From Bacteroidota bacterium (GTDB taxonomy: Bacteria > Bacteroidota > Bacteroidia > B-17B0 > Aurantibacillaceae): a DNA stretch of 64,000 nucleotides. Positions 17,602 to 25,793 of the stretch are shown here, piece by piece. A model generated the notes under the pieces. It saw only the letters and a list, made by a program, of their open reading frames with translations. It had not been told where the DNA came from and made no database searches. A program made the position numbers and the translations under genes. Every line of letters starts with the position of its first letter. The stretch's first letter is position 1. The stretch lies in NCBI GenBank assembly GCA_030684395.1, contig JAUXTT010000017.1, positions 1-64,000 on the forward strand, in the 5' to 3' direction.

Positions 17602-17721
17602 TTTCGTCTTTTATTCAGGCCCAATAATAAAAGGTTCAGCTTTGAATTATCACTAACGGAAGAAAATTCTTGTATAATTCATTTTCCTTTCGATATTTGA
17701 ACAAAATTAGTTACCTGTCGT

Positions 17722-18186
17722 TTGAAAAAAAATAAGACTAAATCCAGCATATTGATCGGAAGAAGAGAATTCATTGATTTTCCTCTTTTAAATTTATTTA
17801 GTTTAGAAGCTAAAATTGATACAGGTGCGTTTACCTCTGCCCTGCATTGTAAAGATATTGAAGTCCGCTCCATTGATGGAACAGAAACACTTTGTTTTAA
17901 GTTATTGGATGAATCGCATCCTGAATACAGTAACAATGAATATAGATTCACTAAATTCAGCAAAAAACTTATCAAGAGTTCCTTTGGGGAATCAGAAGAG
18001 CGTTATGTAATCCAAACACTTATACAAATTGCCGGAAAAAAAATAAATTGTTCCATTTCACTTACAGACAGAACCAATATGCGTTATCCTGTTCTGATAG
18101 GGCGCAGAACAATAAAAGGGAAATTTATTGTTGATGTAAGCAAAAAACACACCGGAGGCCTTCCTGTATCCAAAACTTTTCTTTAA
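17722..18186 (+). CDS. RimB-like retropepsin-fold protease (ATP-dependent zinc protease family)
   Basis: A 154-residue protein of the RimK-associated family, known under DUF785 / putative ATP-dependent zinc protease. The aspartic-protease-like motif [19 protein letters not shown] (Asp33-Thr34-Gly35) and the C-terminal [16 protein letters not shown] are typical. Characterised relatives act together with RimK on glutamylated peptides. The rimK gene follows 22 bp downstream, supporting a joint function. The start codon is TTG: no ATG exists before the conserved [10 protein letters not shown] segment. The catalytic chemistry of the family is unsettled, so 'zinc protease' is an inherited name. Confidence 0.83.
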   Translation: MKKNKTKSSILIGRREFIDFPLLNLFSLEAKIDTGAFTSALHCKDIEVRSIDGTETLCFKLLDESHPEYSNNEYRFTKFSKKLIKSSFGESEERYVIQTLIQIAGKKINCSISLTDRTNMRYPVLIGRRTIKGKFIVDVSKKHTGGLPVSKTFL

Positions 18187-18208
18187 TTTTAACCTACAAA
18201 CTTTTTTT

Positions 18209-19099
18209 ATGAAGATAGCTATCCTGTCGAGGAGTAAAAATATCTATTCCACAGCACAACTTGTTGAAGCAGCAGAGAAAAGAGGTCACGAAGTTTTATT
18301 ATTAGATCACATGAAATGTGTTTTAGTAATTGAAAAAGGCCGGCCCCATATTTATTATCAAGGTAAGGAGATAGCAGGTATAAATGCAGTTATTCCGAGA
18401 ATTGGAGCATCAGTTACTTTTTACGGGGCAGCTGTTGTAAGGCAATTTGAAATGATGAAAATTTTTACTGCTGTTGAGTCACAAGCCCTTGTTCGCTCCC
18501 GCGATAAACTCCGTAGTTTACAAATTCTTGCCCGTGCAGGAATTGGAATGCCTAAAACTGCATTTGCCAACCAGACAACAGATATTGAAAACCTGGTACA
18601 AAGTGTTGGAGGCGCACCCTGCATTGTAAAACTTCTGGAAGGAACCCAGGGTATTGGTGTTATTTTAGCCGAAAGTAAAAAAGTGGCAACATCAGTAATT
18701 GAAGCATTCCTGAAATTAAATGCTGCCATGCTGGTGCAAGAATTTATTGGAGAAGCTAAGGGTGCTGACATTAGGGCTTTTGTAATTGACGGGCAAGTTG
18801 TGGGAGCAATGAAACGTCAGGCAAAAGATGGGGAGTTTAGGTCAAACCTGCACCGTGGAGGTACCGCAGAGGTCATAAAATTATCTGCAGAGGAAAGAGC
18901 TACTGCAATTAAAGCTGCAAAAAAACTCGGGCTTGGAATAGCCGGTGTCGACATGTTGCAGTCTGAAAGAGGTCCTTTGGTAATGGAGGTTAACTCTTCA
19001 CCCGGATTGGAAGGAATTCAAAAAGCTACAGGGATTGACATTGCAGGGAAAATAATAGAGTACGTTGAACGTAATGAGTTCAATGGTGACGAAGGATAA
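18209..19099 (+). CDS. rimK: RimK-type alpha-L-glutamate ligase (ATP-grasp)
   Basis: A 296-residue ATP-grasp ligase, nearly the length of E. coli RimK (300), which adds glutamates to the C-terminus of ribosomal protein S6. Visible motifs are the N-terminal [21 protein letters not shown], the lid region [40 protein letters not shown], and the Mg/ATP site [22 protein letters not shown]. It lies between rimB and a DUF5652 gene (10-bp gap) in an apparent four-gene operon. The substrate here could be S6 or another peptide C-terminus. Confidence 0.94.
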   Translation: MKIAILSRSKNIYSTAQLVEAAEKRGHEVLLLDHMKCVLVIEKGRPHIYYQGKEIAGINAVIPRIGASVTFYGAAVVRQFEMMKIFTAVESQALVRSRDKLRSLQILARAGIGMPKTAFANQTTDIENLVQSVGGAPCIVKLLEGTQGIGVILAESKKVATSVIEAFLKLNAAMLVQEFIGEAKGADIRAFVIDGQVVGAMKRQAKDGEFRSNLHRGGTAEVIKLSAEERATAIKAAKKLGLGIAGVDMLQSERGPLVMEVNSSPGLEGIQKATGIDIAGKIIEYVERNEFNGDEG

Positions 19100-19109
19100 T
19101 TTTTTTAGC

Positions 19110-19337
19110 ATGAATGAACTAATAGAATTGAAAAACACAATTGCACGGTTTTTTCCTGTAATTATTATCCTCGTGATATGGGAAGTTGTTTGGAAACTAA
19201 TTGGATTATGGAAATCGGCAAGAAATAAACATCTTGGCTGGTTTATTATTATTGCAATTATCAATTCAATGGGAGTTTTACCTATCATTTATATTCTTCG
19301 AAACAGGAAGCAAAAGAAAAATAACCAAGTAAGCTAG
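19110..19337 (+). CDS. Small two-helix membrane protein (DUF5652-like)
   Basis: A 75-residue protein with two hydrophobic segments (FFPVIIILVIWEVVWKLIGL and LGWFIIIAIINSMGVLPIIY), a short basic linker and a lysine-rich tail. The pattern W-K-x-x-G-L-W ... WFI ... N-x-x-G-x-L-P-I-I-Y is that of DUF5652, of unknown function. The frame is open upstream into rimK, but the ATG at 19110, 10 bp after the rimK stop, is the natural start. Its place inside the rimB-rimK-deacylase operon hints at a membrane link for that module, but this is inference from position only. Confidence 0.7.
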   Translation: MNELIELKNTIARFFPVIIILVIWEVVWKLIGLWKSARNKHLGWFIIIAIINSMGVLPIIYILRNRKQKKNNQVS

Positions 19338-19351
19338 CAGAGGAAATTATT

Positions 19352-20296
19352 ATGCAAGACATTGAAATAAATGGTACTATTATTAAGCCCGGAGAGCACA
19401 AAAAATTAATACTTAATACATATCAGCTTCATACAAAAACCACAATTGAAATTCCGGTTCATGTTTACCGGTCAAATGTTGAAGGGCCAACAATGCTTCT
19501 TAGTTCGGGAATGCATGGTGATGAAACAAATGGCATTGAAATTTTAAGAAAAATTGTTGCTCACGATGATATGCAGCATTTGAAACGCGGGACAGTTATT
19601 GCGATTCCGGTTATTAACATCGTTTCCTTTTTATATGGATCACGTGATTTGCCGGATGGCAGAGACCTAAACAGGTGTTTTCCGGGAAATAAAAATGGTT
19701 CTTTGGGTTCGCGTATTGCTTATGACCTTATGAAACATATTATTCCCTTGATTGATTTTGGTGTTGATTTTCATACAGGTGGGGCTAAAATTAATAACTA
19801 CCCACAAATAAGATGTGTTTATAGTTTTCCGGAAAATGTTGCCCTTGCAGAAAAATTTTCTCCTCCGCTCATTATTGACTCTTCGTACCGGGAAGGTACA
19901 TTTAGAAAAGAAGCTGCCAAAAAGAATAAAGCTATTTTAGTGTATGAAGGAGGAGAATCTTTGCGGTTTGATTACAATGCAATAAACGAAGGTGTTAATG
20001 GCTGTTTACGTTTAATGAAAGAATATGGTATGATTGATACCGACGTTCCTCCTAATCCATGTGTGAAAATCACCAAAGGAACCTGGGTACGTGCAAAAAT
20101 GGCCGGATTGTTTCACTTCAACAAAGCAAATGGATCTTATGTGGATAAGAACGAACTATTAGGAGTTATTTGTAATCCTTATGGAGACATTGAAGCAAAA
20201 GTATTGGCTTCAATAAGTGGTTACGTAGTTGGTGTAAATAATCAACCGGTAGTAAACGAAGGAGATGCTTTAGTACACTTGGGAAGCACTGAATAG
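19352..20296 (+). CDS. Succinylglutamate desuccinylase/aspartoacylase-family zinc deacylase
   Basis: A 314-residue zinc carboxypeptidase-like (M14 fold) amidohydrolase. Metal ligands are His55 and Glu58 (GMHGDETNG) and His141 (DFHTGG), with the substrate-binding DGRDLNRCFPG at 102-112. The C-terminal beta domain (about 235-314: GTWVRAKMAGLF, LGVICNPYGDIEAKVLA) resembles the lid of AstE/AspA enzymes. Family members cleave N-acyl amino acids such as N-succinylglutamate or N-acetylaspartate. It ends the rimB-rimK-DUF5652 operon, and similar rimK/deacylase neighbourhoods occur in other bacteria. A plausible role is removal of an acyl or glutamyl modification; the substrate cannot be read from sequence. 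A purine-rich AGAGGA lies upstream of its ATG. Confidence 0.88.
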   Translation: MQDIEINGTIIKPGEHKKLILNTYQLHTKTTIEIPVHVYRSNVEGPTMLLSSGMHGDETNGIEILRKIVAHDDMQHLKRGTVIAIPVINIVSFLYGSRDLPDGRDLNRCFPGNKNGSLGSRIAYDLMKHIIPLIDFGVDFHTGGAKINNYPQIRCVYSFPENVALAEKFSPPLIIDSSYREGTFRKEAAKKNKAILVYEGGESLRFDYNAINEGVNGCLRLMKEYGMIDTDVPPNPCVKITKGTWVRAKMAGLFHFNKANGSYVDKNELLGVICNPYGDIEAKVLASISGYVVGVNNQPVVNEGDALVHLGSTE

Positions 20297-20374
20297 AAAT
20301 AATTAGTCGTCCCTCAAAAAGTATCCATATTAAATTATCGATATAAAAGACATATCTTTTCCCACATAATTGTT

Positions 20375-20391
20375 TGGCCACGCTGTGGCCA
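20375..20391. repeat. Hairpin 1 of the MITE-like element (GCT loop)
   Basis: TGGCCAC and GTGGCCA pair perfectly (7 bp) around the triloop GCT. Confidence 0.8.
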
Positions 20392-20425
20392 GCATTCATC
20401 TATTAATATTAAATTACTAATATTT

Positions 20426-20440
20426 GGCTCCGCTGGAGCC
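20426..20440. repeat. Hairpin 2 of the MITE-like element (GCT loop)
   Basis: GGCTCC and GGAGCC pair perfectly (6 bp) around the triloop GCT. Loop shared with hairpin 1, stem different. Confidence 0.8.
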
Positions 20441-20454
20441 GTGCTTTGTAAGAA

Positions 20455-20473
20455 TTTGCTCCAGAGGAGCAAA
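20455..20473. repeat. Hairpin 3 of the MITE-like element (AGA loop)
   Basis: TTTGCTCC and GGAGCAAA pair perfectly (8 bp) around the triloop AGA. Confidence 0.8.
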
Positions 20474-20504
20474 ACAATAATATTACAAGCAATCAAAGTT
20501 TTAA

Positions 20505-20519
20505 GGCTACAGAGTAGCC
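20505..20519. repeat. Hairpin 4 of the MITE-like element (AGA loop)
   Basis: GGCTAC and GTAGCC pair perfectly (6 bp) around the triloop AGA. Loop shared with hairpin 3, stem different. Confidence 0.8.
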
Positions 20520-20666
20520 AAATATTTTTGTGTACGGTAAATATCTACAAGAATTTTAAAGCAGGTCAAAGATTCCTTGCAATACGAAACAATATAATTT
20601 TGACTGAATCTCCTTTATTAATAATATTTGTGGAGTATTTGAGGGACAACTAATTACCGTTTTCAA

Positions 20667-21365
20667 CTAAGCACCTTTGCCCCAGAAGTGAAATGTGGCG
20701 TATACTTCTGTCTCCAAATGTCCTTTTACCCACGGCATAATTCCACGTATAAAAGCGATTCGTGAGCCAAAAGAAAAGCAGGATTGTGTTTTTGTTGAAT
20801 TTTTAACGACGTAAGCGATATCGAAAACTCCTCCGATGTGTGATGTGCCAAAAAAACTAGTAGGTAATGTGTAGTTTTCGTACACCGGAACGTAAGTGGA
20901 ATTACTAGTTGGCGTAATTCCTGAATAAGTATAATTTCCATTAATGTTTTTGTAGATCATTGATCCTACCATACCCCCTATACCTATTGACAGAGCCTTT
21001 CTTTGTCCAATTAGTTTTTTAATTAATAATTCCCCGTTTAATCTTCCAAGGTAAAAATCAGAGGTATATTCCTTATTGTAGGTGTGTCCGTATTGATCTC
21101 CGTAAGATTTACCACTTGTATAGGTGTATCTTAATGTGGGACAAAAAGCAACATTATTCCCTATCTGAATTCCGATTGCAGAACTAAAGCCACTGTTAAA
21201 TCTGGCAGTTATGTTTCCATGATCGATTCTGTTAGGCTTTGCGTAGTCAATTGGTCTGTTATAGGCCAGCTGACAAAAAAATGTCCCTCTCTCCGGAAGC
21301 ACACGTTGTGCTCTGCAAATCTGAATGGTTAATGCTAAAAAAGCAAAACAGAATAGCTTTTTCAT
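20667..21365 (-). CDS. Predicted outer-membrane beta-barrel protein, unknown function
   Basis: A 232-residue protein with a signal peptide (MKKLFCFAFLALTIQICRAQ). Many alternating hydrophobic/polar strands end in aromatic residues (AIGIQIGNNVAFCPTLRYTY, FYLGRLNGELLIKKLIG, TEVYATFHFWGKGA), as in small Bacteroidota barrels of the PorT/OMP_b-brl type. I recognise no specific family. It is monocistronic, ends next to the MITE-like element and has no functional partner nearby. Confidence 0.65.
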   Translation of the reverse strand: MKKLFCFAFLALTIQICRAQRVLPERGTFFCQLAYNRPIDYAKPNRIDHGNITARFNSGFSSAIGIQIGNNVAFCPTLRYTYTSGKSYGDQYGHTYNKEYTSDFYLGRLNGELLIKKLIGQRKALSIGIGGMVGSMIYKNINGNYTYSGITPTSNSTYVPVYENYTLPTSFFGTSHIGGVFDIAYVVKNSTKTQSCFSFGSRIAFIRGIMPWVKGHLETEVYATFHFWGKGA

Positions 21366-21491
21366 AAATCCTTAATAAGTGTGTAATTCCACAAAACTAT
21401 ATCATTTAGTTGAAAAGTATCGGAAGTTTGAGTGAATCTAGGATACTATTTGATAAGTGGTTGATTTGGATGAGAATTCTAAAAAACGAAA

Positions 21492-22766
21492 CTACGTCTT
21501 CTGTTTCTTCTTCTTAGCCGCAGGAAACAAAATATTGTTCAGGATCAAACGATAGCCTGCTGAGTTGGGATGAAGATTTAAATCAGTTGGTGGATCTTCA
21601 ACTCTGTGTTCGTAATCTTCCGGATCGTGCCCGCCGTAAAAGGTCCAGGTGCCTTTACCAAATTCCCCATGTATATAACGTGCTTCGTTTGCTGCTTTGT
21701 TTTCTCCTAACACCAATACATTTTTTTTGATATAACTTTTATCAAAAGCAACGGTTTGTCCCCAAAATCCTTTTATTAATTGTTCGTGACTTTGGTTTAG
21801 CATGGTAGGAACAGGATCCCATTTAGCAGAGAACTCAAACAAGGTAAAGTAATCATTGTCTTTGTTTACTCCGTATTTCTGACGACGAGAATTGTAAGTA
21901 TCAATGGAAGAAAATTCGTATTCAAATGGGTTGGTACTTAAAGTAAACTTCTCAAACGCAAAACACTTACTGTCATCAATTTTTTTGTTCATCTGCGGAT
22001 CTGCAGCATCATGATCGTACATGCTTTCGCAAACATCTATGCCTTCAGCCGCTAATGCAATATCATACGAATCAGTTGCAGAACACATCGCAAATAAAAA
22101 TCCACCGCCCATGGTAAAGTCTCTGATTTTTTTTGCAACACCCAACTTTAGTTCAGAAACTTTAGCAAATCCCAGCTTCGCAGCCATAGCTTCGTTATTC
22201 TTTACATCCTGTTGATACCAGGGAGTGTTTTTATACCCGCTGTAAAAACGTCCGTATTGCCCTGTAAAATCTTCGTGATGTAAATGCAGCCAATCATATT
22301 CCAGTAATTTATTATTGATGATCTCTTCATCATAAACAATTTCATACGGGATTTCGGCATAGGTTAAAACCATCGTTACGGCATCATCCCAGGGTTGTTT
22401 TGTTTTTGGAGAATATACTGCAACTTTTGGCGGCTTCTCCAGTTTAACGGCATCCTGATTTATTTCCGGGTTTGAAATTTCATTTAAGATAGAAGTACTT
22501 CTTGCATCAGCAATTACTTCATAAGAAACTCCACGTATGGTAAGTTCATCAGTAAAGGCTTTATTATTGGCAAACATAAAACTACCACCACGGTAATTCA
22601 ATAACCAATATACTTCCACATCCTTTTTAAGAACCCAGTATGCAATACCGTAAGCTTTTAAATGATTTTTTTGATCCTTGTCCATAGGCACAAGTATCTG
22701 CGAAGCAAATGCAGAAGAGCAAAACAAACTACAGGCAATAATGGCTATTGTAACAAGAAATTTCAT
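21492..22766 (-). CDS. Secreted protein of the Bacteroidota 'asparagine synthetase B' group (name doubtful)
   Basis: A 424-residue protein with a signal peptide (to about residue 22, ASQ). I recognise it as a conserved Bacteroidota family often labelled asparagine synthetase B. The sequence does not support that name: there is no N-terminal cysteine nucleophile, no PP-loop ATP site, and the protein is exported. Conserved-looking segments are HLKAYGIAYWVLKKDVEVYWLLNYRGGSF, the central GGGFLFAMCSATDSYDIALAAEGID with a Cys in a class I amidotransferase-like turn, and HGEFGKGTWTFYGGHDPEDYEH. The fold may be glutamine-amidotransferase-like. Function is unknown. The C-terminus is very basic (AKKKKQKT). 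Confidence 0.7.
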   Translation of the reverse strand: MKFLVTIAIIACSLFCSSAFASQILVPMDKDQKNHLKAYGIAYWVLKKDVEVYWLLNYRGGSFMFANNKAFTDELTIRGVSYEVIADARSTSILNEISNPEINQDAVKLEKPPKVAVYSPKTKQPWDDAVTMVLTYAEIPYEIVYDEEIINNKLLEYDWLHLHHEDFTGQYGRFYSGYKNTPWYQQDVKNNEAMAAKLGFAKVSELKLGVAKKIRDFTMGGGFLFAMCSATDSYDIALAAEGIDVCESMYDHDAADPQMNKKIDDSKCFAFEKFTLSTNPFEYEFSSIDTYNSRRQKYGVNKDNDYFTLFEFSAKWDPVPTMLNQSHEQLIKGFWGQTVAFDKSYIKKNVLVLGENKAANEARYIHGEFGKGTWTFYGGHDPEDYEHRVEDPPTDLNLHPNSAGYRLILNNILFPAAKKKKQKT

Positions 22767-22844
22767 TGAAATATATTACAGCTAATATAAGGAAAAGTAC
22801 AGGCGAAAATTGGAAAAAGATGTTAATTGTTTACGGAGCTTTTT

Positions 22845-22972
22845 AACACAGAGCACACAGAGGAAAAAGAGTTGCACAGAGTTTTAAAAAGTATTGTAGA
22901 CTTAGTTGAGAGTATTAATGTCCTCTCTGTGTAACTCTTCCGCCATGGCGACTACTCTGGGAACTCTGTGTT
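22845..22972. repeat. Long inverted repeat of the CACAGAG family, copy A, with inserted palindrome
   Basis: The left arm (22845-22881) begins AACACAGAGCACACAGAGG; the right arm (22922-22972) ends with its inverted counterpart, AACTCTGTGTT. Folded together the arms would form a long hairpin between two same-strand genes. The right arm has an extra palindromic segment (CCGCCATGGCG, 22940-22950) that the left arm lacks. Related copies lie at 28726-28794, 30294-30340, 31041-31102, 31520-31628 and 44862-44943. Confidence 0.75.
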
Positions 22973-22978
22973 GAATAT

Positions 22979-24601
22979 TTAGTTCTTTTTCCCGTACATA
23001 GTTTCTCTCTGCTTTTGAACTTCCGGGTTTTCCAGGAACTCATCGTAAGTACAAACCTTATCAATGATACCGTTTGGAGTAAGTTCTATGATTCGGTTTG
23101 CAATTGTTTGAGTTAACTCGTGATCATGAGAAGTGAAAAGAATAGTTCCTTTAAAATCTTTCATGCCTTCGTTCAATGAAATGATGGCTTCCAAGTCTAA
23201 GTGATTGGTTGGATCATCCATGATCAATAAGTTTGCACTCATCTGCATCATACGGGAAAGCATACAACGTACTTTTTCTCCTCCCGATAATACATTACAT
23301 TTTTTTAAAACCTCTTCACCGCTGAATAACATCTTACCTAAGAAACCGCGAATGTAAGTCTCGTCTTTATCTGTAGAATATTGTCTTAACCAATCTACTA
23401 AATTGTAATCAACTTTAAAGTAGTCGTTGTTTTCGTTTGGTAAATATGCTTTGTTGATGGTAGTTCCAAATTCATACGTCCCACTATCCGCAGTGTTTTC
23501 ATCGCTCAGGATCTGAAACAAAGAAGTAATAGCTAAGTGGCTTTTAGAAACGAATGCAATTTTATCTCCTTTGCGAACATTGATAGTTACTTTACTAAAT
23601 AATTTTCCGTCAGCGTTTGATTTGCTTAAGTTCTCAATGTGTAACACCTGGTCACCCGCTTCACGTAATTGATTAAAAATAATTGCTGGATATTTTCTGT
23701 TGCTCGCAGGAATTTCATCAATTACCAATTTCTCCAATAATTTTTTACGACTGGTTGCCTGACGCGATTTACTTGCATTGGCACTGAATCGTCTAACGAA
23801 ATCCTGTAGCTCTGTACGTTTATCTTCTACTTTTTTGTTGGCGTCACTTCTTTGTTTCAAAGCCAATTGACTCATTTGATACCAGAAACTATAGTTACCT
23901 GAGTAAGTTTGTAATTTTCCGAAATCGATATCACAAATATGTGTACACACTGCATCTAAAAAGTGACGATCGTGGGAAATAACAATCACAGTATTTTGAA
24001 AATCGGCAAGGAAGTTTTCTAACCATGCAATTGTATCAACATCCAAATCGTTGGTAGGCTCATCCATCAACAAAATATCCGGGTTTCCGAATAAAGCCTG
24101 TGCCAATAATACACGTACTTTTTCTTTACCAGTAATATCCTTCATTAACTTGGTATGCGTTTCTTCAGGAATTCCTAAATCGCTTAATAACATTGCTGCG
24201 TCACTTTCTGCGTTCCAGCCATTCATTTCACCAAACTCTCCTTCCAACTCGGAAGCTCTCATTCCATCAGCATCTGTAAAAGGAACTTTTGCATAAATAG
24301 CATCCTTTTCCTTAATGATTTGAGCCAGCTTTTTGTTTCCTAAGATCACCGTTTCCAATACCGGAAATTCATCAAATTCAAAGTGATTTTGTTTTAAGAT
24401 ACTCATACGCATACCCGGAAGCATGGTCACTCCGCCTTTGTTTGGCTCTATCTCTCCTGAAAGGATCTTCATAAAAGTAGTTTTACCGGCACCATTAGCG
24501 CCAATAATTCCATAACAATTGCCCGATGTAAAATTGATATTTACTTCGTCAAACAAAACACGTTTTCCGTATTGCAGGGTCACATTCTGAGCTGAGATCA
24601 T
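22979..24601 (-). CDS. ABC-F family ATPase with one intact and one degenerate ATP site
   Basis: A 540-residue soluble protein with two ABC ATPase domains and no membrane segment, of the ABC-F family whose members act on ribosomes (translation factors, antibiotic resistance). NBD1 has a perfect Walker A (GANGAGKT, 34-41) and Walker B (LLMDEP, 177-182), but its signature is ITGKE (156-160). NBD2 has a degenerate Walker A (VSKSHLAITS, 351-360) and MDDP instead of MDEP (461-464), but a canonical LSGGE signature (438-442). The inter-domain linker (about 240-310) is basic and helical, as expected for the P-site tRNA-interacting motif. A TATCTTTG promoter box lies just upstream. Confidence 0.9.
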   Translation of the reverse strand: MISAQNVTLQYGKRVLFDEVNINFTSGNCYGIIGANGAGKTTFMKILSGEIEPNKGGVTMLPGMRMSILKQNHFEFDEFPVLETVILGNKKLAQIIKEKDAIYAKVPFTDADGMRASELEGEFGEMNGWNAESDAAMLLSDLGIPEETHTKLMKDITGKEKVRVLLAQALFGNPDILLMDEPTNDLDVDTIAWLENFLADFQNTVIVISHDRHFLDAVCTHICDIDFGKLQTYSGNYSFWYQMSQLALKQRSDANKKVEDKRTELQDFVRRFSANASKSRQATSRKKLLEKLVIDEIPASNRKYPAIIFNQLREAGDQVLHIENLSKSNADGKLFSKVTINVRKGDKIAFVSKSHLAITSLFQILSDENTADSGTYEFGTTINKAYLPNENNDYFKVDYNLVDWLRQYSTDKDETYIRGFLGKMLFSGEEVLKKCNVLSGGEKVRCMLSRMMQMSANLLIMDDPTNHLDLEAIISLNEGMKDFKGTILFTSHDHELTQTIANRIIELTPNGIIDKVCTYDEFLENPEVQKQRETMYGKKN

Positions 24602-24620
24602 CTATTGAAATTTAAGGGCG

Positions 24621-24652
24621 CAAAGATAGGGAATTAAAGGGAAGAAGGCAAA
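24621..24652 (-). promoter_or_regulatory. Promoter of the ABC-F gene
   Basis: Minus strand: TTTG (plus 24649-24652), 20 nt, TATCTTTG (plus 24621-24628, exact TAnnTTTG match), 19 nt from the -7 box to the ATG. The spacer is one or two bases longer than usual. Confidence 0.6.
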
Positions 24653-24729
24653 GGGAAGATTGAAAAAGAAAGCGGATAGAGAAGCTCGTTGGACCCATGG
24701 GGAAAATTATGCCTAATGCATGTTTTGGG

Positions 24730-25596
24730 TTAAAGAGTTTGGCTAACCAAACCAACAAACTCCTCAAAAGTAACACCCTTCTTAAATTCCTTTGAATAAA
24801 TGTACTTTTTAATATGTGCAGCCCATTGTTTGTGCGACCTGCTTTTATCCAATTCTCTTGGATCGAAAGGCTTTCCGAAATGCACACGAACATGATGCCC
24901 TTTTTGTTTAAACATTTCATCCGGTAAAAAAAGCATTTCAATATTTGCTTTTATACCGATACGCTTGCGGAAATTAGCAAACCGGTAAAAGAATTTAGAG
25001 TTTTGTCCTTCAATAAAAACCGGAACAATCAAACGCTTATGATCTATCGCCTGAGTAACAAAACTCTTTTTCCATTCCAGATCCTCGATAACACCATTTT
25101 GTTTACGGGAAACTAATCCTGCAGGAAAAAAGCCTATAGCATCATCTGTGGCTAAAACACTTTCAACGGTTCTGAGTGAAGTAGGGGAAGTAGTTCTTAT
25201 TTTATTGATTCCAATAAAAACATCTCCATAATTTTTTAGATTTTTCAATACATCGTTTACCACAAACTTAATTTCAGGCCTTACTTCTGCAATTGTCTTT
25301 ACAAAAGCCATTCCGTCTAAACCTCCCAATGGGTGATTGGCAGCTAAAATGATCCCACCTGTTTTTGGAATATGATGAGAATTAATGGATTCAACGTTTG
25401 CTCCAAGTTTTTCAATCACTCCATTATTATAATCAACACCGTACACATCTTTTAATTCGTGCATGATGATGTTAATTTCATCTTCATGTAGTTTACGTTT
25501 TAGCCAGCTTACAACAAAACGCGGCAACCACTTTTTTAGCTTGGGCGACTTGTCCTGAATGACTTTGCCAATATCTATAAATTTCTTTTCTGCCAT
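24730..25596 (-). CDS. PlsC-like lysophospholipid/hydroxy-acyl acyltransferase
   Basis: A 288-residue acyltransferase of the LPLAT superfamily with the catalytic HX4D motif in AANHPLGGLDGMAF (about 86-99), the block VVNDVLKNLKNYGDVFIGINK, and GFFPAGLVSRKQNG in place of the usual FPEGTRS motif. No clear membrane helix is present; the protein is basic and probably membrane-associated. Relatives transfer acyl chains to lysophosphatidate or to lyso-amino-lipids (the OlsA/GlsA type of ornithine and glycine lipid synthesis in Bacteroidota). The altered FPEG block favours the second group, but the acceptor cannot be decided. It is monocistronic with a TATCTTCG box at 25613-25620. Confidence 0.82.
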   Translation of the reverse strand: MAEKKFIDIGKVIQDKSPKLKKWLPRFVVSWLKRKLHEDEINIIMHELKDVYGVDYNNGVIEKLGANVESINSHHIPKTGGIILAANHPLGGLDGMAFVKTIAEVRPEIKFVVNDVLKNLKNYGDVFIGINKIRTTSPTSLRTVESVLATDDAIGFFPAGLVSRKQNGVIEDLEWKKSFVTQAIDHKRLIVPVFIEGQNSKFFYRFANFRKRIGIKANIEMLFLPDEMFKQKGHHVRVHFGKPFDPRELDKSRSHKQWAAHIKKYIYSKEFKKGVTFEEFVGLVSQTL

Positions 25597-25758
25597 AAGC
25601 TTTAAGGGGTGCCGAAGATAGGGATATTATGGCAAATGCATTTATATTTTAGACTAAACTCAAGATTGTATTTACAAGACATCTCTAAACTAAGGGACAG
25701 ACCTGACAGGAATTAAATCAACTCACAATTGCTTGCGAATAAATAATTTGGTTTTATT

Positions 25759-25788
25759 ATTGCAGGCTTTCAGGGCAATCGTATCTTT
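25759..25788 (+). promoter_or_regulatory. Promoter of the VWA-domain gene
   Basis: TTG (25759-25761), 19 nt, TATCTTTG (25781-25788), a full match to the Bacteroidota -33/-7 pattern. The start codon is at 25794, only five bases further, so the transcript should be leaderless or nearly so. Confidence 0.7.
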
Positions 25789-25793
25789 GGGAA

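Larger units (their letters stand above)
20300..20656. mobile_element. MITE-like element with 19-bp inverted ends and four internal hairpins
   Basis: The ends TAATTAGTCGTCCCTCAAA (20300-20318) and, in inverted orientation, 20638-20656 match at 18 of 19 positions. They enclose 357 bp without a credible gene. Four short hairpins lie inside at 20375-20391, 20426-20440, 20455-20473 and 20505-20519. It fills the gap between the deacylase stop and the end of a convergent outer-membrane gene. Size, inverted ends and lack of coding capacity are those of a non-autonomous transposable or repeat element. The TAATTA at each tip may be part of the end or a target duplication. Confidence 0.7.

Noticed and set aside
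20441-20653. Open reading frame of 70 codons inside the MITE-like element
   Set aside because: It runs through two hairpins and the right inverted end, has no recognisable protein feature and no start signal.
24612-24941. 109-codon minus-strand frame after the acyltransferase gene
   Set aside because: It overlaps the acyltransferase coding sequence in another frame and has no family features.
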